A stretch of DNA of 64,000 nucleotides from Psychrobacter sp. UBA3480 (lineage in GTDB: Bacteria; Pseudomonadota; Gammaproteobacteria; Pseudomonadales; Moraxellaceae): the NCBI RefSeq assembly GCF_002377945.1, contig NZ_DFQV01000003.1, positions 1-64,000 on the forward strand. Direction: 5' to 3'. This document shows positions 19,171 through 28,072 of this stretch, in pieces. The position numbers and the translations under genes were made by a program. Every line of letters starts with the position of its first letter. The first letter of the stretch is position 1. Below the pieces are notes generated by a model. That model saw only the letters and a program-made list of their open reading frames with translations. It was not told where the DNA came from and did not search any database.

Positions 19171-19222
19171 GTCTTAAGGAACGGGTCAGCACAATATCTA
19201 ACGTTTCCCATGGTACGCTTAT

Positions 19223-19681
19223 ATGACGCTAGTAACCTCGCTACGTATTGATACAGCTATCACGCCTGCCAGTTATTTACGCGCGCTGCTGTATGTAGGC
19301 TTGACTGGGGTTATGATGATATTAGCATGGTTTGCATCTTTTGCTTTGTGGCAGTATTTACTAATCTTAATAGTCTCGGCAGCAGTTGCAAGTTATCTGA
19401 TTATATCGAGACCAATACTATTACATATTAGTCAGCCATCGCTCAGTCAGCGTATTGATAAAGAATGGCAATTACTGATACGAACGGGCCGCGGCGATGA
19501 GTTATGGCAAGCAGAGTTAGTTGATATAAATCGCTATCAGTGGGCAATGAGTGTCGAATTCAATATTGTTGAGCCTTATCAAAAAACGTTTTCGACTACT
19601 ATATTTCGCGACCAAGTAAATCACGAGCAATGGCGACAGTTAAATATTTTAGCCAATACCAGTAAGGATAATGCTAGATAA
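19223..19681 (+). CDS. YgfX-like membrane protein
   Basis: A 152-aa protein with two adjacent membrane helices (about residues 20-36 and 41-64), followed by a soluble tail ending in TTIFRDQVNHEQWRQLNILA. That tail resembles the YgfX/CptA family, whose E. coli member is reported to affect FtsZ and MreB and to pair with SdhE. The gene position directly behind sdhE supports the assignment. Sequence conservation is low, so the family call is moderate, and no toxin activity should be assumed. A GTG or ATG start nearby is possible; ATG 19223 is used. Confidence 0.7.
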   Translation: MTLVTSLRIDTAITPASYLRALLYVGLTGVMMILAWFASFALWQYLLILIVSAAVASYLIISRPILLHISQPSLSQRIDKEWQLLIRTGRGDELWQAELVDINRYQWAMSVEFNIVEPYQKTFSTTIFRDQVNHEQWRQLNILANTSKDNAR

Positions 19682-19772
19682 CTGGTTATCTACTGGTCTT
19701 AGACTTCTCCTTTTACGGTGAAAAATCTCTACACGTCATAACAAAATAGCTATCTCAAAGGACAAAGAGGTT

Positions 19773-19800
19773 TGTTATATTAAAATCTGTTATATTAAAA
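19773..19800 (+). repeat. Two spaced copies of a 13-mer
   Basis: TGTTATATTAAAA occurs at 19773-19785 and again at 19788-19800. The pair sits about 120 bases before the YidB-like gene and could be part of its promoter region or simple AT-rich duplication. Confidence 0.7.
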
Positions 19801-19922
19801 ATAGAAAATAAAACTCGTAATTCTGCTGTCCCGTTATTAAAGAACATGTATGCAGATATGGTGTTTCATAAATTTTAGCAGTATTTTTGTACTAAACAAT
19901 ACGATAAAAAGAGGAATAGATA

Positions 19923-20636
19923 ATGAGCTTATTAGGGAATTTAGTGAGCCAAGTGGCACGTAGTGCAATGAATCCAGACGACGCTCAGCGCAATCCAGTT
20001 AACCAACGTACTGAAACACGGCAGACTGGCGGACTAGGTGATATTTTAGGTAGTGTGCTGGGCGGTGGCAGTCAGGCAGGTGGTTATAGCCCTCAACAAA
20101 ATAGTCGTCAAGCAGATAATGGTTTTGGCTTAGATGACATCATTGGTGGTCTCACGGGCGGTAGTCAGCGCGGCGGTATAAGTTCAGGTGCTGGCGGACT
20201 AGGTGATATTTTAGGTAGTGTATTAGGTGGTCAGCGTACTAATAATGGGTTTGGTGGTAAAGGTATGCTCGTCGCTGCGTTGATGCCTATGGTACTCAGT
20301 TGGATCAAACGTAATGGTGGTTTGAGTGGGGCGTTGTCAAAAATCACTGGTATGGGCTATGAAGGTCAAGCACGCTCTTGGATGAGTAATAACGAAGCAA
20401 ACGATAATTTAAATCCAGACGAAATTAACCGTTTGTTTGACGAAAATGAAATTCAGCAAGTGGCCGCTCATACTGGTGCTAATGAAACTGAGGTAAGACA
20501 GGGACTCGCTGAGCTGTTGCCTGAGGTCATGAATCAGCTAACGCCTAATGGTAATCTAGATAATGAGTCTGAAGCTAATGAAGAGATAGATCAAATCATT
20601 AGCCAGCTATCTAGCCGTCTTGGTAATTTTAAGTAG
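19923..20636 (+). CDS. YidB-like DUF937 family protein
   Basis: A 237-aa glycine-rich soluble protein of unknown role. The N-terminus MSLLGNLVSQVARSAM and the C-terminal helical domain (LNPDEINRLFDENEIQQVA, then TGANETEVRQGLAELLPEV) match the YidB/DUF937 family. Two copies of GLGDILGSVLGG occur at about residues 37-48 and 92-103 and are encoded by an identical 31-base repeat. Members occur widely in proteobacteria without an assigned function. A GAGGAATAGATA ribosome-site region precedes the ATG. It stands alone with its own terminator. Confidence 0.8.
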   Translation: MSLLGNLVSQVARSAMNPDDAQRNPVNQRTETRQTGGLGDILGSVLGGGSQAGGYSPQQNSRQADNGFGLDDIIGGLTGGSQRGGISSGAGGLGDILGSVLGGQRTNNGFGGKGMLVAALMPMVLSWIKRNGGLSGALSKITGMGYEGQARSWMSNNEANDNLNPDEINRLFDENEIQQVAAHTGANETEVRQGLAELLPEVMNQLTPNGNLDNESEANEEIDQIISQLSSRLGNFK

Positions 20637-20742
20637 TTTGTTCAAGTAGTTTGGCAGCTTAGAATTTGAAACTTTCTAACTGAATACTTAAAAGCCGCCT
20701 CAATTAAAATAACTGGCAGTACTGTTTCTGGCAGTATTGATC

Positions 20743-20774
20743 AAAGGGCACGTTATATAACGTGCTCTTTTTTA
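20743..20774 (+). terminator. Intrinsic terminator after the YidB-like gene
   Basis: A 12-bp stem with one G-U pair (about 20743-20754 against 20759-20770) and loop ATAT, followed by T residues. Confidence 0.85.
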
Positions 20775-20837
20775 CGTCTATCACAATAGTATGACTGTCG
20801 ATAAATACCGTTTGGTAGTGACAGTGACAGCAAGGCG

Positions 20838-21929
20838 TTAAAATCGCTCGTCTAGCGACTCTGTGGTATGATTAAGTGCGGCAAAGCAGATATCGGTATT
20901 AAACCCTCTATACTGCAAAAATCGTAGCTGTTTGGCTTTTTCTTTTTGCTCAACTGGTATGTCATTACCGTATTTTTTGGTACGAGCTATCACCGCCAGT
21001 TTTAGCCAATCTACACCATCGACTAGGTTATCTGCATCATCATCTACAAACTCACTAAATTCATCAGACTCAGTATTTGCCATATCGATTAGCTCATCGA
21101 TGTTACCTGGCATAGCAATCTTCTTACGATAGAATTCTTGTTTGATCCGACCACGTCCACGACCTTTGCGAATGTTCTCACGTATCAGCATTAGGGTAGT
21201 GCGGTAATCACTTTGATAACCTTTTTCTTCAAACTCATCAAGTAGTGCGTCAATTTTCTCTGGGTCTTGTTCTTTGTCGATCAGCTTTTGCTTTAGCTCA
21301 GCCTTACCGTACTCACGGCGTGATAAATAATAAAATGCGAGCCAACGCAATCGACTTTCTGCTTTGATCGCATCGATTTCTGCTTGTTTTTGTTCAGGGG
21401 TTCGTAAGTAGGCTTTGAGCGCGGCTGGTATGTTATCGTTTTGGCTGTCTGTTTCACTACCATTGATAGCAAAAAGCTCAGCTTCATGTTCTGAGTTTTT
21501 GGATAGCGGCTCAGTGCTACGACCATTATCTGTTGCTAAGCTGTTGTCAACTTCGTCATTCTGAATGTCGAGTTTAACTTCTGCCAGCATCTCTTTGATG
21601 GTTTGCGCTTCGGGGGGTTGATATGTAGTGGTGTCACTAGGCTCAGCGGTAAAATTAGCCGCTGGATGAAAACGCTTTTTACGTTTTTTAGATTTAGAAG
21701 TTTTCTTTGACTTAGGAGAGGAGTCTTCAAAAAACGTTGTATTAATAGTAGCGTCATTCGTGACTGAATCATCTTTACTTGAACGAATAGTCCGTTTACT
21801 AAACTTCTCTGATTTTTTAGACTCTTTCGTATGAGAATTTTTAGGCAGTTTTTTTGATTTTCTATCAACAGAACTAGCTGAGTCGGGTGCCGACTCAGCT
21901 AGAATTTCAGCTAAGGTTTTAATTTTCAT
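20838..21929 (-). CDS. recX: Regulatory protein RecX with long N-terminal extension
   Basis: RecX binds RecA filaments and limits their growth. The C-terminal part, from about residue 190 (SRLRWLAFYYLSRREYGKAE), is a normal RecX domain with its three-helix repeats, including YQSDYRTTLMLIRENIRKGR and the final LRFLQYRGFNTDICFAAL. Residues 1-190 are an added tail rich in Lys, Ser, Asp and Glu, with a basic patch KSKKRKKRFHP. The whole is 363 aa against about 150-170 for most RecX. The start ATG at 21929 lies 40 bases after the recA stop, so recA-recX is probably one operon. The base composition of the tail does not differ obviously from the rest. Confidence 0.93.
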   Translation of the reverse strand: MKIKTLAEILAESAPDSASSVDRKSKKLPKNSHTKESKKSEKFSKRTIRSSKDDSVTNDATINTTFFEDSSPKSKKTSKSKKRKKRFHPAANFTAEPSDTTTYQPPEAQTIKEMLAEVKLDIQNDEVDNSLATDNGRSTEPLSKNSEHEAELFAINGSETDSQNDNIPAALKAYLRTPEQKQAEIDAIKAESRLRWLAFYYLSRREYGKAELKQKLIDKEQDPEKIDALLDEFEEKGYQSDYRTTLMLIRENIRKGRGRGRIKQEFYRKKIAMPGNIDELIDMANTESDEFSEFVDDDADNLVDGVDWLKLAVIARTKKYGNDIPVEQKEKAKQLRFLQYRGFNTDICFAALNHTTESLDERF

Positions 21930-21969
21930 AATGAATCATAGTTACTGACAACGGTTAATCGTTAAACCA

Positions 21970-23022
21970 TTATTGTACAGGTTCAGAAGCCTGTTCTGCT
22001 TCTTCAGTTTCGTCGGCTTTGCTATTTTTCTTTGTACCAAGCTTTTCATCACGAATCTTGTCTTCGATTTCTTGAGCAATGGCAGGATTCTCTTTTAAGA
22101 AAAGCACAGAGTTAGCCTTACCTTGACCAATTTTTTCGTCGCCATAGCTGTACCAAGACCCTGCTTTGCCAACGGCTCCAATCTCCACACCTAAATCAAT
22201 AACTTCGGCTAAGTGGTTAGTACCTTCACCGTAAGTAATTTCAAACTCAGCTTGGCGGAAAGGTGGTGCCATTTTATTTTTGATGACTTTGACACGGGTC
22301 TGGTTACCGATGATTTCATCACCGTTTTTGACCGCACCAATGCGGCGAATATCCATACGTACAGAGGCGTAGAACTTCAGTGCGTTACCACCAGTTGTGG
22401 TCTCAGGACTACCGAACATAACACCGATTTTCATACGAATCTGGTTAATAAACACCACCATACAGTTAGAGCGTTTGGCGTTACCAGTGATTTTACGTAG
22501 GGCTTGGCTCATCAGGCGCGCTTGCAGACCCATGTGCGAGTCACCCATTTCACCTTCAATCTCGGCACGTGGCGTCAAGGCGGCTACTGAGTCAATCACG
22601 ATCATGTCTATTGCACCTGAGCGTACCAACATATCGGTAATTTCAAGTGCTTGCTCGCCATTGTCAGGCTGCGAGAGCAATAAGTCGTCAGTATTTACCC
22701 CAAGCTTGCGTGCATAAACAGGGTCAAGCGCGTGCTCAGCATCGATAAAGGCACAAGTACCACCTTGCTTTTGACACTCTGCAATAGCTTGTAGGGTCAT
22801 CGTCGTCTTACCTGAGCTTTCTGGGCCGTAAATTTCAACGATACGGCCTTTTGGTAGACCACCAATGCCAAGCGCAATGTCTAATCCTAGAGAGCCTGTA
22901 GAGACCACATCGACATCCATAATGGCCGAGTCATCGCCTAGATGCATGATGGTGTTTTTACCAAATTGCTTTTCGATTTGACCTAATGCCGCTTTGAGGG
23001 CCTTGGCTTTATTGTCGTCCAT
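21970..23022 (-). CDS. recA: Recombinase A
   Basis: DNA strand-exchange ATPase of homologous recombination. Walker A is GPESSGKTT at about residue 66, the MAW region is at the start of the core, Walker B is in [10 protein letters not shown], and loop L2 follows as [19 protein letters not shown] in the conserved form. The C-terminal tail is acidic ([14 protein letters not shown]). Length is 350 aa. No LexA-type SOS box was recognised upstream, in line with the absence of classical LexA in Moraxellaceae. recX follows. Confidence 0.99.
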   Translation of the reverse strand: MDDNKAKALKAALGQIEKQFGKNTIMHLGDDSAIMDVDVVSTGSLGLDIALGIGGLPKGRIVEIYGPESSGKTTMTLQAIAECQKQGGTCAFIDAEHALDPVYARKLGVNTDDLLLSQPDNGEQALEITDMLVRSGAIDMIVIDSVAALTPRAEIEGEMGDSHMGLQARLMSQALRKITGNAKRSNCMVVFINQIRMKIGVMFGSPETTTGGNALKFYASVRMDIRRIGAVKNGDEIIGNQTRVKVIKNKMAPPFRQAEFEITYGEGTNHLAEVIDLGVEIGAVGKAGSWYSYGDEKIGQGKANSVLFLKENPAIAQEIEDKIRDEKLGTKKNSKADETEEAEQASEPVQ

Positions 23023-23470
23023 ATTGGATTCCTTGTTTTCGGTAGTTAAGTTGATGCTATAAATAAAATATTGGTACTGTTAAAACCTTTGGCAAACGCA
23101 TACTGACTGTTATGAAGTCGGCAATTATTGTTTGGCTGTTTTATCGAAAAATAGGTTGTCACGTGACTGGTATAGGTAGTAGTATCGAATGTATCGTTCT
23201 ACTATACAGTAAAATTAAATAGCTAGAGAAGTAAAAATAAGTCCGTAATACACTGTCGTTATCGTTGTTTTTAGTCAGACTTGGCGTGCTCATTACTTGA
23301 CTTAACTTCTTAACACTGTTGATTTGATAAGGTAATTATAACAAAAGAAAAGCACTATAATGCTCATTGAGGGATGCTAGACGACACTATCTGTCGCATG
23401 TTATAAGGCTGAAAATCTACAGAAATGATGCGATAGGTCGCTGTTGTTTTGAACCTGATAATGACTATGC

Positions 23471-23717
23471 TTGTCAACAGATTTAGGAGTTGTCCACAAT
23501 AAATAAAAGGCTTATTTTTGCTAATTGTGAAACATTATGAATAATTAAATTATTTTAGAAATTATTTAAAATAATTTTTTATGTGTGTAAATTTAATGTA
23601 AATTATTGATTTTAAATGCTTTATAAATTGTACAAAAAATGAACGATTTTACCTTATCCTTTAAGTTGCTTAGCTATAAAGTTGTCAAGTGGTGACTTAT
23701 GCACAGGGTTATCCACA
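23471..23717 (+). other. Cluster of DnaA-box-like sites around an AT-rich tract
   Basis: Four plus-strand 9-mers resemble the DnaA box TTATNCACA: TTGTCAACA (23471-23479), TTGTCCACA (23490-23498), TTATGCACA (23697-23705) and TTATCCACA (23709-23717). The last two match the consensus exactly and are three bases apart. Between the two pairs lie about 200 bases of very AT-rich DNA. A 13-base match to the IHF core WATCAANNNNTTR occurs on the minus strand at 23599-23611. This looks like an origin or a DnaA-binding control site, but it is not beside dnaA, so function is unproven. The rest of the 1056-base gap 23023-24078 shows no gene. Confidence 0.55.
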
Positions 23718-24016
23718 GCTTATGGGGAGAACTCTGTAAAGCCTTATAATACATAAGTTTACGTAGATTATTAGTATTAGGAACGGATTCTATATTTCGT
23801 TTCTAATCACTTTAGAGAAGCAATTTTGTCTACAAACAACGCTATGAGCGCTATGTTTCACAAATTATAAATTTATCTTTTTTTATGCATAATCATACTA
23901 TAGGCATTAAAAGTCAGGAGTATGACTCAAGATATACACCTAAGATGTCAGCAGACATAGTTATGCATAGGATGTCTAGTATTTTTAGAGATATTTTCTA
24001 TGACATATGGAAGGCC

Positions 24017-24047
24017 AAAAAAAGCGGCTACATCAGATAGCCGCTTT
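24017..24047 (-). terminator. Intrinsic terminator after trmB
   Basis: Arms AAAGCGGCTA (24021-24030) and TAGCCGCTTT (24038-24047) form a perfect 10-bp stem. On the minus strand the hairpin is followed by a T-run (24017-24020 read as T). Confidence 0.9.
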
Positions 24048-24078
24048 GTCAAAATTATCAAAAGTAAAGCTGTATTAA

Positions 24079-24918
24079 TCAGTCTTTGATATAGATCAAA
24101 TCCCAAACACCATGCCCACGGTCGAGGCCACGACGTTCAAACTTAGTCATTGGACGAAAGTCAGGACGCTCAGTGAAATTACCTGTACCTGCTTTGTTGG
24201 TCAATCCAGCGAAACCATCCAATACTTCAACCATCCAAAATGCATAGTGCTCCCAGTCAGTTGCTGTATGGAACCAGCCGCCTTGTTTTAAGCTGCGCGT
24301 AACAATGGTCATACGTTCAGGACTGACGAAACGACGCTTATAGTGGCGCTTCTTTTGCCATGGGTCAGGAAAGTATAGCTGAATACGGTCGATATGGTTT
24401 TCTGGTAGCTGCTTGAGCAATTGAATGGCATCACCGTTAATGATTTTTACGTTGCTCAAATCTTGGGTGCCAGCCATATACGCACATTTACCAATACCAG
24501 GCTCATGCACTTCTACACCGACAAAATTACGAGTAGGGTCAGCGGCTGCCATCTCAATAAATGAATCACCCAAGCCAAAACCAATCTCTACTGTAAGCGG
24601 CGCATCTGGGCCGTTAGGGCTATCAGCGAATAACGCACGTAGGTTGTCAATACCGGTAAGATCGCCATCACCAAAACTGTTATTGACCAAATACTCAGAA
24701 AATTCTGGAGCAGTTAGTGCAAGCTCGGCGTTTTTGTTCATGTGCGTACGGCGCTTCATAAACGTATTGACGATGCGGATATGCTTGTCAGAGGTCGGTT
24801 CTATCTCTTGGCTAGTGCTGTTATCGATATCGATAGGCTCGCTTGTGCTATTAAGGGTTTGCTCATCAGTAGTATCGGTACTATTGACGTTGTCATTGAT
24901 ATCAGAATGTTGACTCAT
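24079..24918 (-). CDS. trmB: tRNA (guanine-N7-)-methyltransferase
   Basis: SAM-dependent enzyme that makes m7G46 in tRNA. Motifs in order: [16 protein letters not shown] (SAM loop), [13 protein letters not shown], and [20 protein letters not shown], the family's signature; the C-terminus has [15 protein letters not shown]. The core begins near residue 45. The first 45 residues are acidic and Thr/Ser/Asp-rich, which makes the protein 279 aa against about 240 in E. coli. The gene is alone on its strand, with a strong terminator after it. Confidence 0.96.
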   Translation of the reverse strand: MSQHSDINDNVNSTDTTDEQTLNSTSEPIDIDNSTSQEIEPTSDKHIRIVNTFMKRRTHMNKNAELALTAPEFSEYLVNNSFGDGDLTGIDNLRALFADSPNGPDAPLTVEIGFGLGDSFIEMAAADPTRNFVGVEVHEPGIGKCAYMAGTQDLSNVKIINGDAIQLLKQLPENHIDRIQLYFPDPWQKKRHYKRRFVSPERMTIVTRSLKQGGWFHTATDWEHYAFWMVEVLDGFAGLTNKAGTGNFTERPDFRPMTKFERRGLDRGHGVWDLIYIKD

Positions 24919-25119
24919 AGGATTCGTAAGGCTTAATTAGGTGGGTGATGTTTGCTTATTATAAGTTAAATCCATACAACTGTGAACGGACAATCCTATT
25001 TTCGCGTATTTGCTGGTCAGTGCTGTGGTTTCTCTATGTTACACACGGGTTTTAGCGTTATCATATAATGGTATTTTTCAAATGCTTTTTCTAAGAGTCA
25101 GCAAGTAGAGCGTGTTGCC

Positions 25120-26049
25120 ATGTTATTTATCGAGACATATTCACCGCCACCATTTTATCAAGAAGCGCTAACACCTACTAAACGTAAGCAGTTAGACAAG
25201 TGGTTCATCGGTAATCGTAGCCAGCGTTATTACCTCAAACGTTTTGAACAATTCGATCAGCAAGGTTATCTGTCGCCAAAGTGGCATTGGGCTGCGTTTT
25301 TTATCACTTTTCCTTGGCTGCTATACCGTAAGCGTTATATGGATGCGATTGTGTATAGTGTCGCAGGGTGGTCTTTTATTCAGCTAAATGTGGCACTGGT
25401 GCTAGTCGCCTTTGAGTTTGTAGCGATGTCTTACGTACCTGATGCTTATCAGATGGCAACACGTATCGGCATTGCTGCCGTTATTTGGCTATTTTGGTCG
25501 TTTATGGTGGCACGCTGGACTGATGCGTATTACTATCGAATGGCAAGGCGTGAGATCGCTGATGCGATAAATGATCATTCGCGAGATGAGGCAGCACAGA
25601 AGGCGCATCTGCAAAGAGAGGGTAGCGTTAGCTTGTTTGGACTGGCATTAGGGTTTGGTTTTTTTGCGTTTTCGCTATTAGTGATTAAGGTGCAGTTCTT
25701 ACCGATTATTGCCAAGCCAAAAGCAAACGAAGTATTGTTTGATGCTTATGATATTGCAAAGAATGCCCAAAATCGAGTGGCGTTGATTTATCAACAGACA
25801 GGGCAGTGCCCAGTAAATTTGCCCCTGAGTACTGAGCAGCAGCAACTACGCATGCATGTCGATAGTCAGGCCGCTGGCGTAACAGAAACCGACTGTGCGG
25901 TAGTGGCAACGATTCAGAACGTGACGTTTCCAATACGCTACTTAAACGAGCAGACGCTGGTCTTTTATCATATACCAGACAGTGATAACTGGGATTGCAC
26001 CAGCTCACTGAATAAAAAACAAGCCCCTAAAAACTGCATAGCTGATTAG
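25120..26049 (+). CDS. DUF2628 membrane protein
   Basis: A 309-aa inner-membrane protein. A soluble N-terminus of about 60 residues is followed by WHWAAFFITFPWLLYRKRY, the typical DUF2628 entry segment. Three to four membrane helices follow (about residues 60-75, 82-107, 115-135 and 180-197), then a periplasmic C-terminal part of about 110 residues with three or four cysteines (TGQCPVNL, TDCAVV, NWDCTSS, KNCIAD) that could form disulfides. The function of the family is unknown. The gene is not part of an evident operon. The last codons overlap the hairpin that ends the opposite gene. Confidence 0.7.
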   Translation: MLFIETYSPPPFYQEALTPTKRKQLDKWFIGNRSQRYYLKRFEQFDQQGYLSPKWHWAAFFITFPWLLYRKRYMDAIVYSVAGWSFIQLNVALVLVAFEFVAMSYVPDAYQMATRIGIAAVIWLFWSFMVARWTDAYYYRMARREIADAINDHSRDEAAQKAHLQREGSVSLFGLALGFGFFAFSLLVIKVQFLPIIAKPKANEVLFDAYDIAKNAQNRVALIYQQTGQCPVNLPLSTEQQQLRMHVDSQAAGVTETDCAVVATIQNVTFPIRYLNEQTLVFYHIPDSDNWDCTSSLNKKQAPKNCIAD

Positions 26050-26054
26050 GGGCT
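26012..26054 (-). terminator. Terminator after the KefC-like gene, overlapping the DUF2628 stop codon
   Basis: Arms AGCCCCTAA (26022-26030) and TTAGGGGCT (26046-26054) are perfect. On the minus strand they are followed by CTTG and a T-run. The DUF2628 stop codon TAG (26047-26049) is inside the second arm. Confidence 0.8.
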
Positions 26055-26094
26055 GTATTTCACGAGTGCTTGTAGATGTTGCTAGTACTGAGAG

Positions 26095-27981
26095 CTAATG
26101 CTTAGAGTCCGTTGCAGTATCATCTTTTTCCTCAACTGGTGTTGCTTGGCTCTTTAACGCCTCATAAAAATCGGTTAAATCCATTTTTCGTGCTTTACCA
26201 ATATCTTCATCAAACAAGCTTTCAAGCTCAGCCATTGCTGATTGTGCGGACTCAATCATGCTGGCTTCATCATCGTAAATTGCTTGTTGGCGTTCGATCA
26301 AATCATCATCATAATCACGGAATGTTTTTACTGTTTCTCGCGCTTTTTCTGGTGAGATGCCTAATAACTGTAGTGATTCGCGTGACATGTCCAAAGACGA
26401 CAAGTAAGTCTCACGCCAAATATGACGCACGCCAACTTCACGCAAGCGATAATAGTGCTGACGATCACGTGCTCTTGCCAATACAATCAGTTCAGGATAA
26501 TTCTTACGAAGATACTGAGCGGTAGTGATAGAGCGTTCTAAGTCATCGATGGCAAGAATAAATACCCGCGCTTTCTGAATGCCTGCCGCTCGTAAAATCT
26601 CAGGATTTTTCGGATCGCCATAATAGACTTGGTTACCAAATTTTCTTACAAAATCTACTCGGTTTGCAGAGCGTTCGATGGCGGTAAATTCGATATTATG
26701 CATGCGCAGTACACGGCCAATAATCTGACCGACGCGGCCGAAGCCTGCAATAATGACCTGATGTTCATGATCGGGAATGGTATCGTATTCGCGACTCGGT
26801 TTGCTCTTGGCAAATAACGGTTCGCCCACTTTTTCTAATAACAAGAATGCCAGAGGTGTCAGCGCCATCGAGATAGTAACGACAAGATTGAGAGTATTGG
26901 CAAGCTCGGGACGTAAGACGTTTTGGGCAGTAGCAACACTAAACAGGACAAAGGCAAACTCACCACCTTGGGCTAGGGTTACGCCCAATCTGATACTGGT
27001 CGGCCAGCGGTTGCCTGATACTTTGGCAATACCTGCAATCACTGCAAACTTGATAAACATCAAGGCGAGGGCGCAGCCAATAATAAAGATGGGCTCTGCC
27101 AAAATGAGCTTGACGTCGGTAAGCATACCGACCGACATAAAGAACAGACCTAATAGCAACCCTTTAAAAGGTTCGATACTGGCTTCTAATTCGTGACGAT
27201 ATTCGGAATCTGCTAACAATACACCTGTCAAAAATGCACCTAACGCCATTGATAGACCGATTTGACCCATCAAGATAGATACGCCCATCACGATAAATAG
27301 CGCGACCGCTGTCAGTAGTTCTGATGCACCACTGGAAGCCACAAATTTAAAGAATGGTCGAACCACATAACGGCTGGCAAAAATCAGACCGGCAAAGACA
27401 GCAAATACTTTACCAAAATAAATCAAATCGTAGCTTTGCTCACGCACCCCTGATAAGAACGGAATGACTGCTAACAAGGGAATGACCGCAATATCTTGGA
27501 ATAATAAGATAGTGAAGGCTTCTCGACCATGCGTGCTTGAAAGCTGCTGTTTTTCAGTCAGTATCTGTAGTACAAATGCAGTAGAAGACAGGGCTAAACC
27601 AAAACCAACAATAAAGGCAGTATCTAGTTGTAAGGAGAAAAACTGGTGTAGGAGCCACATCAGTAGCGTACCAGTCAAACCGACCTGCAAACCGCCCAAT
27701 ACAAATATAGAGCGGCGCAATGCCCAGAGCCGCGAAGGCTGGAGCTCAAGCCCGATAATAAACAGCAGCATGACCACGCCAAACTCTGAGAAGTGCAATA
27801 AACTTTCAGCGTCGCCTGCCACATCCAAGCCACTTGGGCCCAATATGAGTCCGGTGATGAGGTAGCCTAAAACTGTTGCAATGCCGAAGCGTTTACCGAG
27901 AGGGACAAAGAGCAATGCTGCTCCCAAAAAGATAGTGGCTTGCAACATGAGATTTGGTGAGCCGGCGGCGGCAGCAAACAT
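26095..27981 (-). CDS. KefC-type monovalent cation:proton antiporter (CPA2)
   Basis: Inner-membrane antiporter. The N-terminal 380 residues hold about 12 membrane helices beginning ATIFLGAALLFVPLGKRF, with GYLITGLILGPSGL, the helix VVMLLFIIGLELQPSRLWA and VLLADSEYRHELEASIEPF, all close to KefB/KefC. A Rossmann RCK_N domain follows at about residue 405 (VIIAGFGRVGQIIGRVL), then a charged C-terminal tail. At 628 aa it is close to E. coli KefC (620). KefC exports K+ when glutathione is displaced by electrophiles; whether this one is glutathione-gated is inference. The start has a GGAG site. No kefF/kefG ancillary gene is adjacent. Confidence 0.88.
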   Translation of the reverse strand: MFAAAAGSPNLMLQATIFLGAALLFVPLGKRFGIATVLGYLITGLILGPSGLDVAGDAESLLHFSEFGVVMLLFIIGLELQPSRLWALRRSIFVLGGLQVGLTGTLLMWLLHQFFSLQLDTAFIVGFGLALSSTAFVLQILTEKQQLSSTHGREAFTILLFQDIAVIPLLAVIPFLSGVREQSYDLIYFGKVFAVFAGLIFASRYVVRPFFKFVASSGASELLTAVALFIVMGVSILMGQIGLSMALGAFLTGVLLADSEYRHELEASIEPFKGLLLGLFFMSVGMLTDVKLILAEPIFIIGCALALMFIKFAVIAGIAKVSGNRWPTSIRLGVTLAQGGEFAFVLFSVATAQNVLRPELANTLNLVVTISMALTPLAFLLLEKVGEPLFAKSKPSREYDTIPDHEHQVIIAGFGRVGQIIGRVLRMHNIEFTAIERSANRVDFVRKFGNQVYYGDPKNPEILRAAGIQKARVFILAIDDLERSITTAQYLRKNYPELIVLARARDRQHYYRLREVGVRHIWRETYLSSLDMSRESLQLLGISPEKARETVKTFRDYDDDLIERQQAIYDDEASMIESAQSAMAELESLFDEDIGKARKMDLTDFYEALKSQATPVEEKDDTATDSKH

Positions 27982-28072
27982 CTGGGCTCCTTAAAAATTT
28001 GAATAAAATATACAATATAAAATCAACGTGGCTAAAATCAGTATGGCTAAAACTACATCGCGCTAGTATCTA

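Noticed and set aside
23022..23400. Search for a LexA-type SOS box upstream of recA
   Set aside because: No CTG-N10-CAG site at a sensible position was found, and Moraxellaceae generally lack classical LexA control.
27464..27865. Plus-strand open frames of about 130 codons opposite the KefC-like gene
   Set aside because: Antisense shadows of a conserved antiporter gene; no family resemblance and Ser/Lys-rich nonsense composition.
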